DNA of 64,000 nt from Lichenicola sp965198575 (GCF_965198575.1 NZ_OZ240671.1:3410001-3474000); one strand, 5' to 3'; positions 7,877-17,167 are shown, counted from the first letter of the stretch. Notes: generated by a model not told the origin, from the letters alone. Translations and numbers: made by a program.

Positions 7877-10614
7877 CAGCGTTCCTGCTTGCCAAGGAGC
7901 AGCGCGCTCAGCCCGATCAGGATCGGCACGAACACCGCCAGGTCGACGAGGTCGCGGGACAGATCCGCAAAGCCGAGGCCCTTGGTGAAGGTGCCGACGC
8001 TGATCGGCACGAAATACGTCATCGGGAAGCTGAGGCCGATATATTTCGCGACCCCGGTCAGCGAGGAGACCGGGCTCAGCATGCCGGAAAACTGGGTGGC
8101 GGGGAGAACCGTCAGGATGGCGGTACCGAACAGGGCGGCGATCTGGGTTTTCGTGAAGGCCGAGATCAGCATTCCGTATGCCGTGGTCGCCGACACATAG
8201 ATCAGCGTGCCCAGGAACAGGACCGGGAAGCTGCCCTTCAACGGCACCTGGAACACGAAGATCGCCATCAGCAGCAGGATCATGAAATTGGCCATGGCGA
8301 GAGCGACGTACGGCAGCTGCTTGCCGATCAGGAATTCGAGCCGGCCGACCGGCGTGACGTAGAGATTGATGATCGAGCCGAGCTCTTTTTCCCGTACGAT
8401 GGCAAGCGCCATCAGGATGGCCGGGAACAAGGCCAGCATCAGGCAGATGTTGGACGGCACCATCGCGTAGATGCTGTCGAAGTTCTGGTTGTATTTGTAG
8501 CGGATGCTGACGCTGGCCGGCGGCCTCGGGGCAGGCTGGGTGGTCGTGACCGTTGGGTCGGCGAGGTAGAGCGTCTGGATCGCCTGCAGGTAGCCGCGGA
8601 TGGTCTGGGCGCGGAACGGCATCGCGCCGTCGATGGTGGCCAGCACGAAGGCCGGGCGCCCGCGCTTGATGTCGCGGCCGAAGCCTGGCGGGATCTCGAT
8701 GACGGCCGACACCGTCCCGCTCTGCAGTCGCCGGGCCTGGTCGGCGTAGCTGGTGATGGGCGCCTTTTCGGTGAAATAGGTCGAGCCGCGCAATTCGCCG
8801 AGATAGGCGAGGCTGGCGCTGGACTGGTCGCGGTCGAGCACGGCGAAGGAGAGATTATCCACGTCCGTCGAGATCCCGAACCCGAACACGATCATCAGCA
8901 GTGCCGTGCCGAACAGGCCGAAGCCGAGGCGCACCTTGTCGCGGATCAGCTCCAGGCTCTCGCGGATGGTGTAGGCCATCAACCTGCGGACGCTGAAGGC
9001 GCGGCGCCGGCGGGGCGCGGTGAGGGCGTGGAGCGGCATGGCATGCGGCGGTGCCGCGTTCGTGCGTCCGGCGCGTGCGCTGATCGCGTCCTCGAGGTAG
9101 CCGATGAACGCGTCCTCCAGATCTGCCGCATGGCGCGATGCGACGAGTGCGGCCGGGGTGTCGGTGGCCAGCACGCGGCCGGAATCCATCAGCGAGATCC
9201 GGTCGCAGCGCGCGGCCTCGTTCATGAAATGCGTCGACACGAAAATCGTCACGCCCTGGTTGCGCGACAGGTCGATCAGCAGCGACCAGAACCGGTCGCG
9301 CTCGAGCGGGTCGACGCCGGAGGTGGGCTCGTCGAGGATCAGGATCTCCGGGTCGTGCACGATCGCCACGGCCAGGGACAGGCGCTGGCGGATGCCGAGC
9401 GGCAGATCGAGCGTGCGCTGGTCGAGATAGGCGGACAGGCCGAAGCGGGCGACCAGGTCGGCGATGCGGGTGCGCGCCGAGGCGGCCGGCAGATGGAAGA
9501 GATGAGCGTGCAGCTCGAGGTTCTGGCGCACGGTGAGTTCGGTGTAGAGCGAGAACGATTGCGACATGTAGCCGACGCGGGCGCGTGTCTGCATGTCGCC
9601 GATATCGACCGGCTTGCCGAACAGCAGCACGCTGCCGGTGGTGGCGGGAAGCAGCCCGGCCAGCACCTTCATGGTGGTCGTCTTGCCGCAGCCGTTGGAG
9701 CCCAGGAAGCCGAAGATCTCGCCACGCTCGATGTTGAAGCTGACGTGATCGACCGCGGTGAAGGCGCCGAAGCGGACCGTGAGGTCGCGCGCCACGATCA
9801 TCGGCGCGGCGTCGGCCGCCACGCGCGGCGGAATCACCAGGGCGGCGTGGCCGTGGCGCTGGGCCTCGGGCAGGGTGGCGATGAACGCCTCTTCCAGCGA
9901 CGTGGTGTGCGTCGAGGCCATCAGCGTGGCAGCCGATCCTTGTGCCAGCACATGGCCGGCATTCATCGCGACCAGCCAGTCGAACTGCTCGGCCTCCTCC
10001 ATGTAGGCGGTGGCGACCAGGACGCTCATCGAGGGCCGGCGCGAGCGCATCAGGTTCACCAGGGTCCAGAACTGGCGGCGCGACAGCGGATCGACGCCGG
10101 TGGTGGGCTCGTCCAGGATCAGCAACTCGGGATCATGGATGAGCGAGCAGCAGAGGCCGAGCTTCTGGCGCATCCCACCGGACAGCTTCTTGGCGGGGCG
10201 TCCGGCGAACGGGGCGAGGCCGGTGGCGTCCAGAAGTTCGTCGGTGCGCCAGAGCCGTTCGGTTTTCGACTGCCCGAACAGCCGGCTGAAGAACGCGATG
10301 TTCTCGGCGACGCTGAGGTCCGGATAGAGGTTGCGGCCGAGACCCTGCGGCATGTAGGCGACCCGCGGGCAGAGCTGCGTGCGGTAGCGGGTGCTGGCCA
10401 TGTCGCCGCCGAGTACGGTGACGGATCCCTGCTGGATGCGCCTGGATCCGGCGATCAGGCTGAGCACGGAGGACTTGCCGACACCGTCCGGGCCGATCAG
10501 CCCGACCATGCAGCCGCCGGGGATCAGGAGCGTCACGTCCTCGATGGCGAAAGCGTGGCCGTAGCGCAGCGTGACCGCCTCGAGGCGTGCGGCCGGAACC
10601 GCTGCCTCGGTCAT
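7876..10614 (-). CDS. RbbA-like ABC exporter: two ATPase domains fused to an ABC-2 permease
   Basis: This 912-residue fusion has two nucleotide-binding domains followed by a permease. The first has Walker A GPDGVGKSS, signature LSGGMRQKLGLCCSLI and Walker B LLILDEPTTGVDP. The second has GSNGCGKTTT, signature LPLGIRQRLSLAVAI (an LSGGQ variant) and Walker B EILILDEPTSGVDP. From about residue 545 a permease domain follows, with one helix, a long periplasmic part and several C-terminal helices. This domain order is that of RbbA (YhiH). I chose the ATG at 10614 because it overlaps the HlyD stop as ATGA; an upstream start at 10647 would lie inside that gene. With the neighbouring HlyD protein and the second permease it forms one exporter. 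Confidence 0.93.
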   Translation of the reverse strand: MTEAAVPAARLEAVTLRYGHAFAIEDVTLLIPGGCMVGLIGPDGVGKSSVLSLIAGSRRIQQGSVTVLGGDMASTRYRTQLCPRVAYMPQGLGRNLYPDLSVAENIAFFSRLFGQSKTERLWRTDELLDATGLAPFAGRPAKKLSGGMRQKLGLCCSLIHDPELLILDEPTTGVDPLSRRQFWTLVNLMRSRRPSMSVLVATAYMEEAEQFDWLVAMNAGHVLAQGSAATLMASTHTTSLEEAFIATLPEAQRHGHAALVIPPRVAADAAPMIVARDLTVRFGAFTAVDHVSFNIERGEIFGFLGSNGCGKTTTMKVLAGLLPATTGSVLLFGKPVDIGDMQTRARVGYMSQSFSLYTELTVRQNLELHAHLFHLPAASARTRIADLVARFGLSAYLDQRTLDLPLGIRQRLSLAVAIVHDPEILILDEPTSGVDPLERDRFWSLLIDLSRNQGVTIFVSTHFMNEAARCDRISLMDSGRVLATDTPAALVASRHAADLEDAFIGYLEDAISARAGRTNAAPPHAMPLHALTAPRRRRAFSVRRLMAYTIRESLELIRDKVRLGFGLFGTALLMIVFGFGISTDVDNLSFAVLDRDQSSASLAYLGELRGSTYFTEKAPITSYADQARRLQSGTVSAVIEIPPGFGRDIKRGRPAFVLATIDGAMPFRAQTIRGYLQAIQTLYLADPTVTTTQPAPRPPASVSIRYKYNQNFDSIYAMVPSNICLMLALFPAILMALAIVREKELGSIINLYVTPVGRLEFLIGKQLPYVALAMANFMILLLMAIFVFQVPLKGSFPVLFLGTLIYVSATTAYGMLISAFTKTQIAALFGTAILTVLPATQFSGMLSPVSSLTGVAKYIGLSFPMTYFVPISVGTFTKGLGFADLSRDLVDLAVFVPILIGLSALLLGKQER

Positions 10615-11771
10615 TTCGGCATGCTGACCTGCAATGTTGCGGGCCACGCCGCGTTGCTGTCGGTGCGGATGATCGCCTCGCCAGGCAGCCCGCTTTTCAC
10701 CGGAGTCGTGCGGAGCGCCAGGCGCGCGGGATCGATCCGTACGCGGACGCGGAACATCAGGCTGTCGCGTTCGGTTCTGGTCTCGACCGTCTTGGGGGTG
10801 AATTGCGCTTGTGCGGCCACGAAGCTGACGCTGGCCGGGATCGGGTGTCCCGGATAGGCGTCGAGCAGGATGCGGGCCTCGGAGCCGATGCGGGTGCGCC
10901 CGGCCGATGCGGTCGGCAGATAGACGTCCATGTACACGTAGGTCCGGTCGAGCATCGTGAAGACCTTGCCGCCGGCGGGCAGCACCTCGCCGATATTGGC
11001 GATGCGGTACTCGATCGTGCCGGCGCGCGGTGCGACCAGCGTGTCGTAGGCGATGTCGACCCGGTCGAGTGCGACGTCCTGGGCAGCCGCGTCGAGCGCC
11101 CGTGCGGCCGCCGCGGTCTGCGCCACGTCGGACCGCACGGCATCGACGGCACCGCTCAGCGTCTGTTGCCGCTGATCGACCATCTCGCGGGTCTCGAAAC
11201 CGGTCTGCAACAACGCGCTCGCGCGGTCGAGCTCCTTGCGGGCGAACACGACCTCGGTTTGCTGTTGTGCCAGTGTGGCCAACGAGGACCGCACGGTCTG
11301 GCGTGCCTGCAGTACGAGCGCCTGCGATTTCGCCAAGGTCGCCTCGAGATCCTGGCTGTCCATCAGAGCCACGGTCTGCGACGCTTCCACCACGCTGCCT
11401 TCATCGACCTCGAGGGTGGCGATCTTGCCGGCGAATTTCGTGTCGATGTCGATCTCGTCCGCTTCGAGGCGTCCGTTGCCCGATGCGAATCCCGGTGGCA
11501 GGCCCGGCAGGCGGTTCAACCACCAGTAGCCGGTGCCACCGGCGACCAGCAGCAACGCCGCGAGGGCGATCAACGGCTTCAGCCAGCGGCGTTGCTGCGG
11601 CGGCGGGTCGGGCGTGTCGATGACGGCAGGGAGGTTCGGTGTCGGCGGGATGACGGCGAGTGCTCCCGCGGCGGGCAGTGCTTCCGCGACGGGCAGGCCG
11701 GCGACGGGCAGGCTTGTGGTGGGTAGGCTGGCCGGCGTCGCGCGCAGCTCCAGCTTCGGATCGGGGCCCAT
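10611..11771 (-). CDS. HlyD-family membrane fusion (adaptor) protein
   Basis: This 386-residue periplasmic adaptor is anchored by one helix (about residues 65-85, LIALAALLLVAGGTGYWWL). The N-terminal cytoplasmic part is a low-complexity Pro/Ala-rich segment with repeats of LPVAGLPVAEALPAAG type. A split biotinyl-lipoyl domain (GKIATLEVDEGSVVEASQ and VAPRAGTIEYRIANIGEVL) brackets an alpha-hairpin, as in YhiI-type adaptors. The ATG at 11771 is preferred over a TTG one codon earlier. It is the first gene of the exporter operon, and a FixJ-like motif sits 96 bp upstream in the same orientation. Confidence 0.9.
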   Translation of the reverse strand: MGPDPKLELRATPASLPTTSLPVAGLPVAEALPAAGALAVIPPTPNLPAVIDTPDPPPQQRRWLKPLIALAALLLVAGGTGYWWLNRLPGLPPGFASGNGRLEADEIDIDTKFAGKIATLEVDEGSVVEASQTVALMDSQDLEATLAKSQALVLQARQTVRSSLATLAQQQTEVVFARKELDRASALLQTGFETREMVDQRQQTLSGAVDAVRSDVAQTAAAARALDAAAQDVALDRVDIAYDTLVAPRAGTIEYRIANIGEVLPAGGKVFTMLDRTYVYMDVYLPTASAGRTRIGSEARILLDAYPGHPIPASVSFVAAQAQFTPKTVETRTERDSLMFRVRVRIDPARLALRTTPVKSGLPGEAIIRTDSNAAWPATLQVSMPK

Positions 11772-11862
11772 CAACGAGCCCCGGGGGCGTCGTGGTCCGG
11801 CCGGCCGATGTGCTGACTGATCTGCATGCGGTGAAAACTATCAGCGCGATGCGCAGCCGACG

Positions 11863-11878
11863 CAGGCTCGGAAACTAC
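11863..11878 (-). promoter_or_regulatory. Island motif copy 1 (exporter operon)
   Basis: On the minus strand this reads TTAGGTAGTTTCCGAGCCTG with the exact 11-base core. It lies 96 bp before the HlyD start and points at it. Confidence 0.75.
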
Positions 11879-11917
11879 CTAAGGCGTCCGGCGGATCGAC
11901 CCGGGCTTCGTCGTTCG

Positions 11918-12901
11918 TCAGGGCACGAGAACCGCGGCGCCCTCGAAGCGGCTGGCGCGGAGATCGGCGAGCGCCTGGTTGGCCCGGGTCAGCGGATAGC
12001 GCGTGGTCTGCGTGACGATCCCGATCTCCGGGACGAGCTTCAGAAAGTCGATCCCGTCCTGCCGCGTCAGGTTGGCGACCGAGACGAGCTGGCGTTCCTC
12101 CCAGAGCAGCGCATAGGGAAACGCCGGGATGTCGCTCATGTGGATGCCGGCGCAGACCACGCGGCCGCCCTTGCGCACGGCCTTCAAGGCGAGCGGCACG
12201 AGCGCGCCGGCGGTGGCAAAGATGATCGCGGCGTCGAGCGGCTCCGGCGGCATCTCGTCCGAGCCACCGGCCCAGCAGGCGCCGAGGCTGCGGGCGAAAT
12301 CCTGTCCCCTGGTGTCTCCCGGCTTGGTGAAGGCGAACACCGAGCGGCCCTGCCAGCGTGCCACCTGCGCCAGGATATGGGCGGCGGCGCCGAAGCCGTA
12401 GAGACCGAGGGATTTTCCGCCACCTGCGATTCCGAGCGAACGCCAGCCGATCAGGCCGGCACAGAGCAGCGGCGCCAACGAGACATCCTCTCCGGCGTCG
12501 CCGAGCGGAAACGCGAAGCGTGCGTCGGCGATCGTCGCGGTCGCGAAGCCGCCGTCACGCGTGTAGCCGTTGAAGAGCGGATGGTCGCAGAGATTCTCGC
12601 GGCCGCCCATGCAGTAGGGACAGACGCCGCAGGTGTGGCCGAGCCAGGGTATGCCGACGCGCTCGCCCTCGGACAGGCCGGTGACGCCGGCGCCGATCGC
12701 GTCGATGCGGCCGACGATCTCGTGGCCCGGGATGATCGGCAGCACCGGATCCGGCAGTTCGCCGTCGATGACGTGCAGATCGGTGCGGCAGACGCCACAC
12801 GCGCCGACCTTGATCCGGATCTGGCCGGGGCCGGGCAGGCGATCCTGCAGCTCGGTCCACTCCATCGGCCTGTGCAGCTGCTTCAGCACCATGGCGTGCA
12901 T
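11918..12901 (-). CDS. Zinc-dependent alcohol dehydrogenase, MDR family
   Basis: This 327-residue medium-chain dehydrogenase interconverts alcohols and aldehydes with NAD(P). The catalytic zinc ligands are visible in GACGVCRTDLH and PGHEIVGRI. Structural zinc cysteines lie in GHTCGVCPYCMGGRENLC. The cofactor fold starts at GLYGFGAAAHILAQVA, where the usual GxGGxG appears as GFGAAA, a variant seen in this subgroup. It stands alone on the minus strand with its own motif copy 115 bp upstream, divergent from the universal stress operon, which carries a second alcohol dehydrogenase. The two enzymes are not close paralogues by eye. Confidence 0.9.
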   Translation of the reverse strand: MHAMVLKQLHRPMEWTELQDRLPGPGQIRIKVGACGVCRTDLHVIDGELPDPVLPIIPGHEIVGRIDAIGAGVTGLSEGERVGIPWLGHTCGVCPYCMGGRENLCDHPLFNGYTRDGGFATATIADARFAFPLGDAGEDVSLAPLLCAGLIGWRSLGIAGGGKSLGLYGFGAAAHILAQVARWQGRSVFAFTKPGDTRGQDFARSLGACWAGGSDEMPPEPLDAAIIFATAGALVPLALKAVRKGGRVVCAGIHMSDIPAFPYALLWEERQLVSVANLTRQDGIDFLKLVPEIGIVTQTTRYPLTRANQALADLRASRFEGAAVLVP

Positions 12902-13011
12902 GATCGGTCCCGTCAGCTGAGCGGTGGGGGGAATTGTCGGGACATCGTCCCCGGTCGGCTGGCGGCACGGTCGATCATGTCGTGGCTCTACGCCTGCAAT
13001 CCTGTCGACGT

Positions 13012-13027
13012 GAGGCTCGGGAAGTAC
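13012..13027 (-). promoter_or_regulatory. Island motif copy 2 (alcohol dehydrogenase)
   Basis: The minus strand reads TAGGTACTTCCCGAGCCT, differing from the consensus core at two positions. It is 115 bp from the dehydrogenase start and forms a divergent pair with copy 3, about 70 bp away. Confidence 0.65.
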
Positions 13028-13094
13028 CTAGCGCAGGGTTGCGTCCCGGCGATTTCGATGGGGATGGCCGTCCCGTCGCAGGGCCGGGCAATAA

Positions 13095-13110
13095 GTAGTT
13101 TCCGAGCCTG
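13095..13110 (+). promoter_or_regulatory. Island motif copy 3 (universal stress operon)
   Basis: It reads ATAAGTAGTTTCCGAGCCTG, with an exact core. It is 102 bp from the ATG at 13208. With TAAGTAGTTTCC it is among the copies most like the rhizobial FixJ site. Confidence 0.75.
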
Positions 13111-13207
13111 CCGCTGGTTTTCCACGCCGGTAGGGTGATGTCCCGTCGGATCGCGTCGGCTTCCGGAGCCGGCCGATGTGAGGTCCTGCCGAAGGAACAA
13201 CAGAATC

Positions 13208-14077
13208 ATGCCGATCCGCACAATAGTCGTGGCCCTCGATCCGGCGGTGGAGCTCGAGACGCTGCTCGATCAGGCGCTCAAGATCGCAAGGCGCATGGAG
13301 GGGCATCTGGAAGTCCTGCTCCTGCAGCCGGATCTCTCCGAGCTTGCAGCCGCCTATCCAGCACTCGCGCGGATGTGCCCGATCGAGAAGATCAGGATCG
13401 ACAGCGAGGACGTCGCTCGCACGATGGCGGCCCGCTTCGAGGCATGGCGCGAACGCCGGGACGTTCCCGCACGCATCGTGGACCGGATGCTGGGCAGCAC
13501 CTACGCGACCTGGACCGCGTGCGAAGGGTCACCGATCATCGGCCTGCTGCGACGCGCGCGGCTCGCCGACCTCGTCGTCATGATGAAGCCGGACGGGCAT
13601 GGTGGCCTGGGTGACGTGCTTGTCGAGGCCGCGATGTTCGATAGCGGCCGGCCGCTGCTCCTTGTCCCGGGTCCGAGTGATATTCCCCTGCTGGAGCGCG
13701 TCGCCGTTGCCTGGAACAGCAGTCTGCCGGCAGTACGTGCCCTGTCCGCCGCCATGCCGTTCCTGCACGAAGCCGAACATGTCGAAATTCTCAGCTTGGC
13801 GGCCCCGCACCCGCGCGAGGCGGATCCGTGCATGATTTCCGGCGAGGACGTTGTCGAGGCGCTGTCGTGGCAGGGGGCGCGCGCCTCCGTCGGGCATGTC
13901 GCGCTGCAGCCGGATGAGGGTCCAGGTGCGGCGTTGCTACGCGAGGCCACGGCGCTCGGGGTCAGCCTGCTCGCGATGGGGGCTTTCACGCACAGCCGGG
14001 TGCGCGGCGCGGGACTGGGCGGCGTGACCGGCTACATGCTGCAGCACGCCGAGATCCCGCTGCTGATGGCGCACTAG
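13208..14077 (+). CDS. Tandem universal stress protein (UspA family)
   Basis: This 289-residue protein has two Usp folds. The N-terminal domain opens MPIRTIVVALDPAVELETLLDQAL. The second starts near residue 160 (ERVAVAWNSSLPAVRALSAAMPF) and ends with MGAFTHSRVRGAGLGGVTGYML, the G-x9-G-(S/T) nucleotide-loop of ATP-binding Usp proteins. The first domain lacks that loop. A GAAGGA ribosome site precedes the ATG at 13208; an in-frame start at 13178 has none. Tandem Usp proteins are typical members of hypoxia and dormancy regulons such as the mycobacterial DosR set. It is the first gene of a unit with the aldehyde and alcohol dehydrogenases. Confidence 0.92.
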   Translation: MPIRTIVVALDPAVELETLLDQALKIARRMEGHLEVLLLQPDLSELAAAYPALARMCPIEKIRIDSEDVARTMAARFEAWRERRDVPARIVDRMLGSTYATWTACEGSPIIGLLRRARLADLVVMMKPDGHGGLGDVLVEAAMFDSGRPLLLVPGPSDIPLLERVAVAWNSSLPAVRALSAAMPFLHEAEHVEILSLAAPHPREADPCMISGEDVVEALSWQGARASVGHVALQPDEGPGAALLREATALGVSLLAMGAFTHSRVRGAGLGGVTGYMLQHAEIPLLMAH

Positions 14078-14144
14078 CGGTTATCCAGCCTGGCAAGGTT
14101 GCAAAAGCCCGCGACCGATCAGCGTCATCCCTGGGAGGATCCAC

Positions 14145-15524
14145 GTGAACTACCAGAGCATCAATCCGGCGAACGGCACGTTGCTGCAGACGTTCGAGGA
14201 GATCACCGACGCGCAGCTCGATCATGCCCTCGAGACCGCATCGGGCTGCTTCTCGACATGGCGCCTGACCAGCTTCGCGGATCGGGCGAAGATCGTTTCC
14301 GGGGCCGCGCGGATCCTGCGACACCGCTCGGAGGAGTTCGCCCTTGCGGTGACGCTCGAGATGGGCAAGCTCATCGAGGAATCGCGTGGCGAAGTCACGC
14401 TGAGTGCCGACATTCTGGAATATTACGCGACCAATGCGGAACGCTTCCTTGCACCGGAGCAGCTTGCTCCGGACTCCGGCGAAGCGGCAATCGAAAACGA
14501 TCCGATCGGTGTGCTGTTCGGGATCGAGCCGTGGAATTTCCCGTACTACCAGCTTGCGCGTTTCGCGGCCCCCAACCTGATGGCAGGCAATGTCGTGATG
14601 GTGAAGCACTCGGAAAGTGTGCCGCGCTGCGCCTCGCTGTTCGAGGAATTATGGCGTGATGCAGGAGCGCCCGCCGGCGCCTACACCAACCTGTTCATTT
14701 CCCATGAGCAGGCAGGTCGGGTCATCGACGATCCGCGCGTGAAGGGCGTCGCCCTGACCGGCAGTGTCGCGGCGGGGCGCATCATTGCAGAGCGCGCCGG
14801 GCAGAACCTGAAGAAATCCACCATGGAGCTGGGTGGCAGCGACGCCTTCATCGTGCTGGAGGACGCGGATCTGTCGCGGACGGTCGAATGGGCGGTCTGG
14901 GCCAAGATGAACAATACCGGCCAGTGCTGCGTGGCCGCGAAACGCTTCATCGTGGTGGACGCGGTGGCGGACGCGTTTCTCGAGATGTTCAGGGCGCAAC
15001 TCGAGACCCTGGTGGCAGGTGATCCGATGAGTTTGGCCACGACCCTCGGCCCGCTCTCCAGCGAGCGTGCGCTCGTCGGGTTGCTGGACCAGGTGGACCG
15101 TGCCGTTGCGCATGGCGCTACGCTGGTCATGGGCGGCCACCGGATCGATCGGCCGGGCGCCTTCATGCAGGCGACGATCCTCACCGATATCGAGCCAGCA
15201 AATCCTGCCTTCCGGGAGGAATTCTTTGGGCCGGTCGCCTTGTTCTTCCGGGTCGAGAACGAGGACGAGGCGGTCGCCCTCGCCAACGATTCAGATTTCG
15301 GCCTCGGCGGTTCGGTGTTCACCGCCGATGTCGAACGGGGTCGACGCATCGCGAGCCGCGTCGAGACGGGGATGATGTTCGTCAACCATCCGACCTGGAC
15401 CATGCCGGAGTTGCCGTTCGGCGGCATCAAGGCGTCCGGCTATGGGCGTGAGCTTTCGAGCCTGGGCATCCAGGAATTCGTCAACAAGAAGCTCGTACGC
15501 ATCGCTGCGATCGACGCCGCCTGA
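14145..15524 (+). CDS. NAD(P)-dependent succinate-semialdehyde / aldehyde dehydrogenase
   Basis: This 459-residue aldehyde dehydrogenase is close in length to GabD/Sad proteins. It has the substrate-channel segment GIEPWNFPYYQLARF, the cofactor loop TGSVAAGRIIAE, the general base Glu in MELGGSDAFIVLED and the nucleophile Cys in NTGQCCVAAKRF. The C-terminal ELPFGGIKASGYGRELSSLG matches the succinate-semialdehyde dehydrogenase group. A GTG start is used, preceded by GGGAGGATCC. It sits 68 bp after the Usp gene and 24 bp before the next dehydrogenase, so an alcohol-aldehyde-acid couple is implied. The true substrate is not decided by the sequence. Confidence 0.88.
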   Translation: MNYQSINPANGTLLQTFEEITDAQLDHALETASGCFSTWRLTSFADRAKIVSGAARILRHRSEEFALAVTLEMGKLIEESRGEVTLSADILEYYATNAERFLAPEQLAPDSGEAAIENDPIGVLFGIEPWNFPYYQLARFAAPNLMAGNVVMVKHSESVPRCASLFEELWRDAGAPAGAYTNLFISHEQAGRVIDDPRVKGVALTGSVAAGRIIAERAGQNLKKSTMELGGSDAFIVLEDADLSRTVEWAVWAKMNNTGQCCVAAKRFIVVDAVADAFLEMFRAQLETLVAGDPMSLATTLGPLSSERALVGLLDQVDRAVAHGATLVMGGHRIDRPGAFMQATILTDIEPANPAFREEFFGPVALFFRVENEDEAVALANDSDFGLGGSVFTADVERGRRIASRVETGMMFVNHPTWTMPELPFGGIKASGYGRELSSLGIQEFVNKKLVRIAAIDAA

Positions 15525-15547
15525 TCTGCGCGAACACAGGAGGTCTC

Positions 15548-16600
15548 ATGCCGAAAACAATGCAGGCCGCGGTCGTCGAGGCATTCGGCAAACCGCTGGT
15601 CCTCCAGGAGTGGCTGGTACCGTCGCCGGGTCCGGGACAGATCGTGGTGAAGACCGAGGCATGCGGCGTGTGCCATACGGATGTCCATGCGGCCCGCGGC
15701 GACTGGCCGGTGAAACCGGCGCCGCCCTTCATCCCGGGTCATGAGGGCATCGGCGTGGTGGCAGCGATCGGCGCCGGCGTGACGGTCGTCCGTGAGGGCG
15801 ATCGTGTGGGCGTGCCGTGGCTGTATTCTGCCTGTGGACATTGCGAGTACTGCCTGTCGGCCTGGGAAACCGTCTGCGCGCAGGCCGAGTTCGGCGGCTA
15901 TACGAAGAACGGTGGTTTCGCCGAATATATTCTCGCCGACCCGGACTACGTCGCCCATATCCCGGCTGGGTTGTCCGCGACCGAGGCGGCGCCGATCATC
16001 TGCGCCGGCATCACCACCTATAAAGGCCTCAAGCAAACCAACGCGCGGCCGGGTGAGTGGGTCGCGATCTCCGGCGCCGGCGGGCTGGGACACCTGGCGA
16101 TCCAGTATGCCAAGGCGATGGGGCTGCTGGTGTGTGCGGTCGACATCGATGCCGGCAAGCTCGACCATGCCAGGAGGCTCGGCGCCGATGTCGTGGTGGA
16201 TGCGCGTCATGGCGATCCGGCCGCCACCGTGAAGGAAGCCACCGGCGGTGGTGCGCATGGCGTGCTGATTACCGCACCGTCGCTGGGCGCGTTCGCTCAG
16301 GGCGTGGCGATGACGCGCAAACGCGGCACGTGCGTGCTGGTGGGCCTGCCGCCCGGGGAGTTTCCGCTGCCGTTGTTCGATGTGGTGGCGAACTGCATCT
16401 CGGTCACCGGATCATTCGTCGGCACGCGCAAGGACATGGCCGAGGCGCTGGCATTTGCAGCCGCCGGCAGGGTGAGGGCGGATATCGAGATCCAGACGCT
16501 GTCGACCATCAACGAGACGCTCGGGCGGCTGGAACGCGGCGAGGTCCCGTCCCGGGTGGTGATCGATTTCGGCGGCGTTGGGCAGGGCGGTCGCGGCTAA
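15548..16600 (+). CDS. Zinc-dependent alcohol dehydrogenase, AdhP/AdhA type
   Basis: This 350-residue enzyme reads like the ethanol-active AdhP/AdhA group. Catalytic zinc ligands are in EACGVCHTDVHAARGDWP and PGHEGIGVV. The four structural-zinc cysteines lie in SACGHCEYCLSAWETVC. The cofactor motif is GAGGLGHLAIQYAKAMG. It would reduce acetaldehyde or short aldehydes with NADH, or run in reverse, which fits redox balancing beside phosphoketolase and pyruvate oxidase elsewhere in the island. An AGGAGG site precedes the ATG. It ends in a four-base convergent overlap with the small minus-strand gene. Confidence 0.92.
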   Translation: MPKTMQAAVVEAFGKPLVLQEWLVPSPGPGQIVVKTEACGVCHTDVHAARGDWPVKPAPPFIPGHEGIGVVAAIGAGVTVVREGDRVGVPWLYSACGHCEYCLSAWETVCAQAEFGGYTKNGGFAEYILADPDYVAHIPAGLSATEAAPIICAGITTYKGLKQTNARPGEWVAISGAGGLGHLAIQYAKAMGLLVCAVDIDAGKLDHARRLGADVVVDARHGDPAATVKEATGGGAHGVLITAPSLGAFAQGVAMTRKRGTCVLVGLPPGEFPLPLFDVVANCISVTGSFVGTRKDMAEALAFAAAGRVRADIEIQTLSTINETLGRLERGEVPSRVVIDFGGVGQGGRG

Positions 16601-16794
16601 CGGACCGCCTGGCCACTTCCGGGCTTCATCACGCCGAGGCCGTCACCGTCCTCGTCGGCCCTGAGCGCGCGATCGAGCAGCCATTCTTCCGCTTCCCGGC
16701 GACTGGCAAAGACACCCAATACATCGTCCAGGGCCTGTCCGCCGATGTCGCGAACCACGTAACGCCCGTCCGCCTGTTTCTGAACCTGCATCAT
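16597..16794 (-). CDS. Small acidic hypothetical protein (second gene of a two-gene unit)
   Basis: This 65-residue protein contains KQADGRYVVRDIGGQALDDVLGVFASRREAEEWLL. The look is that of small stress-regulon proteins with a single beta-beta-alpha unit, but I do not recognise the family. Its ATG overlaps the stop of the preceding 60-codon gene (ATGA), and that gene has a motif copy upstream, so I treat the pair as real. A second in-frame ATG follows immediately at 16791. No membrane segment is present. Confidence 0.6.
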   Translation of the reverse strand: MMQVQKQADGRYVVRDIGGQALDDVLGVFASRREAEEWLLDRALRADEDGDGLGVMKPGSGQAVR

Positions 16795-16973
16795 TGTAAG
16801 GCACCTCGATGAGAGACTGCGGGAGCCATGGCAGCACCTTCGAATGGCGGGGCCAGGAATGTCGCCGAGCCGACGATCACGGCCGTGCGGCTAAGCCGGC
16901 GGTTCAGCGTCGAGAGGCGGACAGCCGGTGCGCCATATCCACCGGTGCCGGGTTGCGCGAGATCATTGTCCAT
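16791..16973 (-). CDS. Small hypothetical protein preceded by an island motif
   Basis: This 60-codon reading frame opens MDNDLAQPGTGGYGAPAVR and has a weak hydrophobic stretch in TAVIVGSATFLAPPFEGAA. A good AGGAGA ribosome site lies 10 bases before the ATG, its stop overlaps the next start, and motif copy 4 is 86 bp upstream in the same direction. Those three facts, not homology, support it. Function unknown. Confidence 0.5.
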   Translation of the reverse strand: MDNDLAQPGTGGYGAPAVRLSTLNRRLSRTAVIVGSATFLAPPFEGAAMAPAVSHRGALQ

Positions 16974-17054
16974 TGGCCGAGGTCTCCTGTCGCGTCCGGT
17001 GGTCCAGATCGTCCTCGTCAGCAATCTAGCTTAGCCAAGCGGCTGTTTTGACAG

Positions 17055-17070
17055 CAGCCTCGGAAATTAC
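17055..17070 (-). promoter_or_regulatory. Island motif copy 4 (small-gene pair)
   Basis: The minus strand reads GGGTAATTTCCGAGGCTG, one core mismatch (G to A). It is 86 bp from the ATG at 16973. Confidence 0.7.
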
Positions 17071-17151
17071 CCATGCCTACGGTATCGCGATTACGCTGCA
17101 TTGTTCGACAACCGGAAGCCGACGCCGTCGATCGAGGAGATCGCGTGATAG

Positions 17152-17167
17152 GTAGTTTCCGATCCTG
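17152..17167 (+). promoter_or_regulatory. Island motif copy 5 (slipin)
   Basis: It reads ATAGGTAGTTTCCGATCCTG with an exact core. It is about 226 bp before the preferred slipin start, one of the three longest spacings of the set. Confidence 0.7.

Noticed and set aside
9028..10857. 609-codon plus-strand frame
   Set aside because: Shadow of the RbbA-like ABC gene, which has all Walker and signature motifs on the minus strand.
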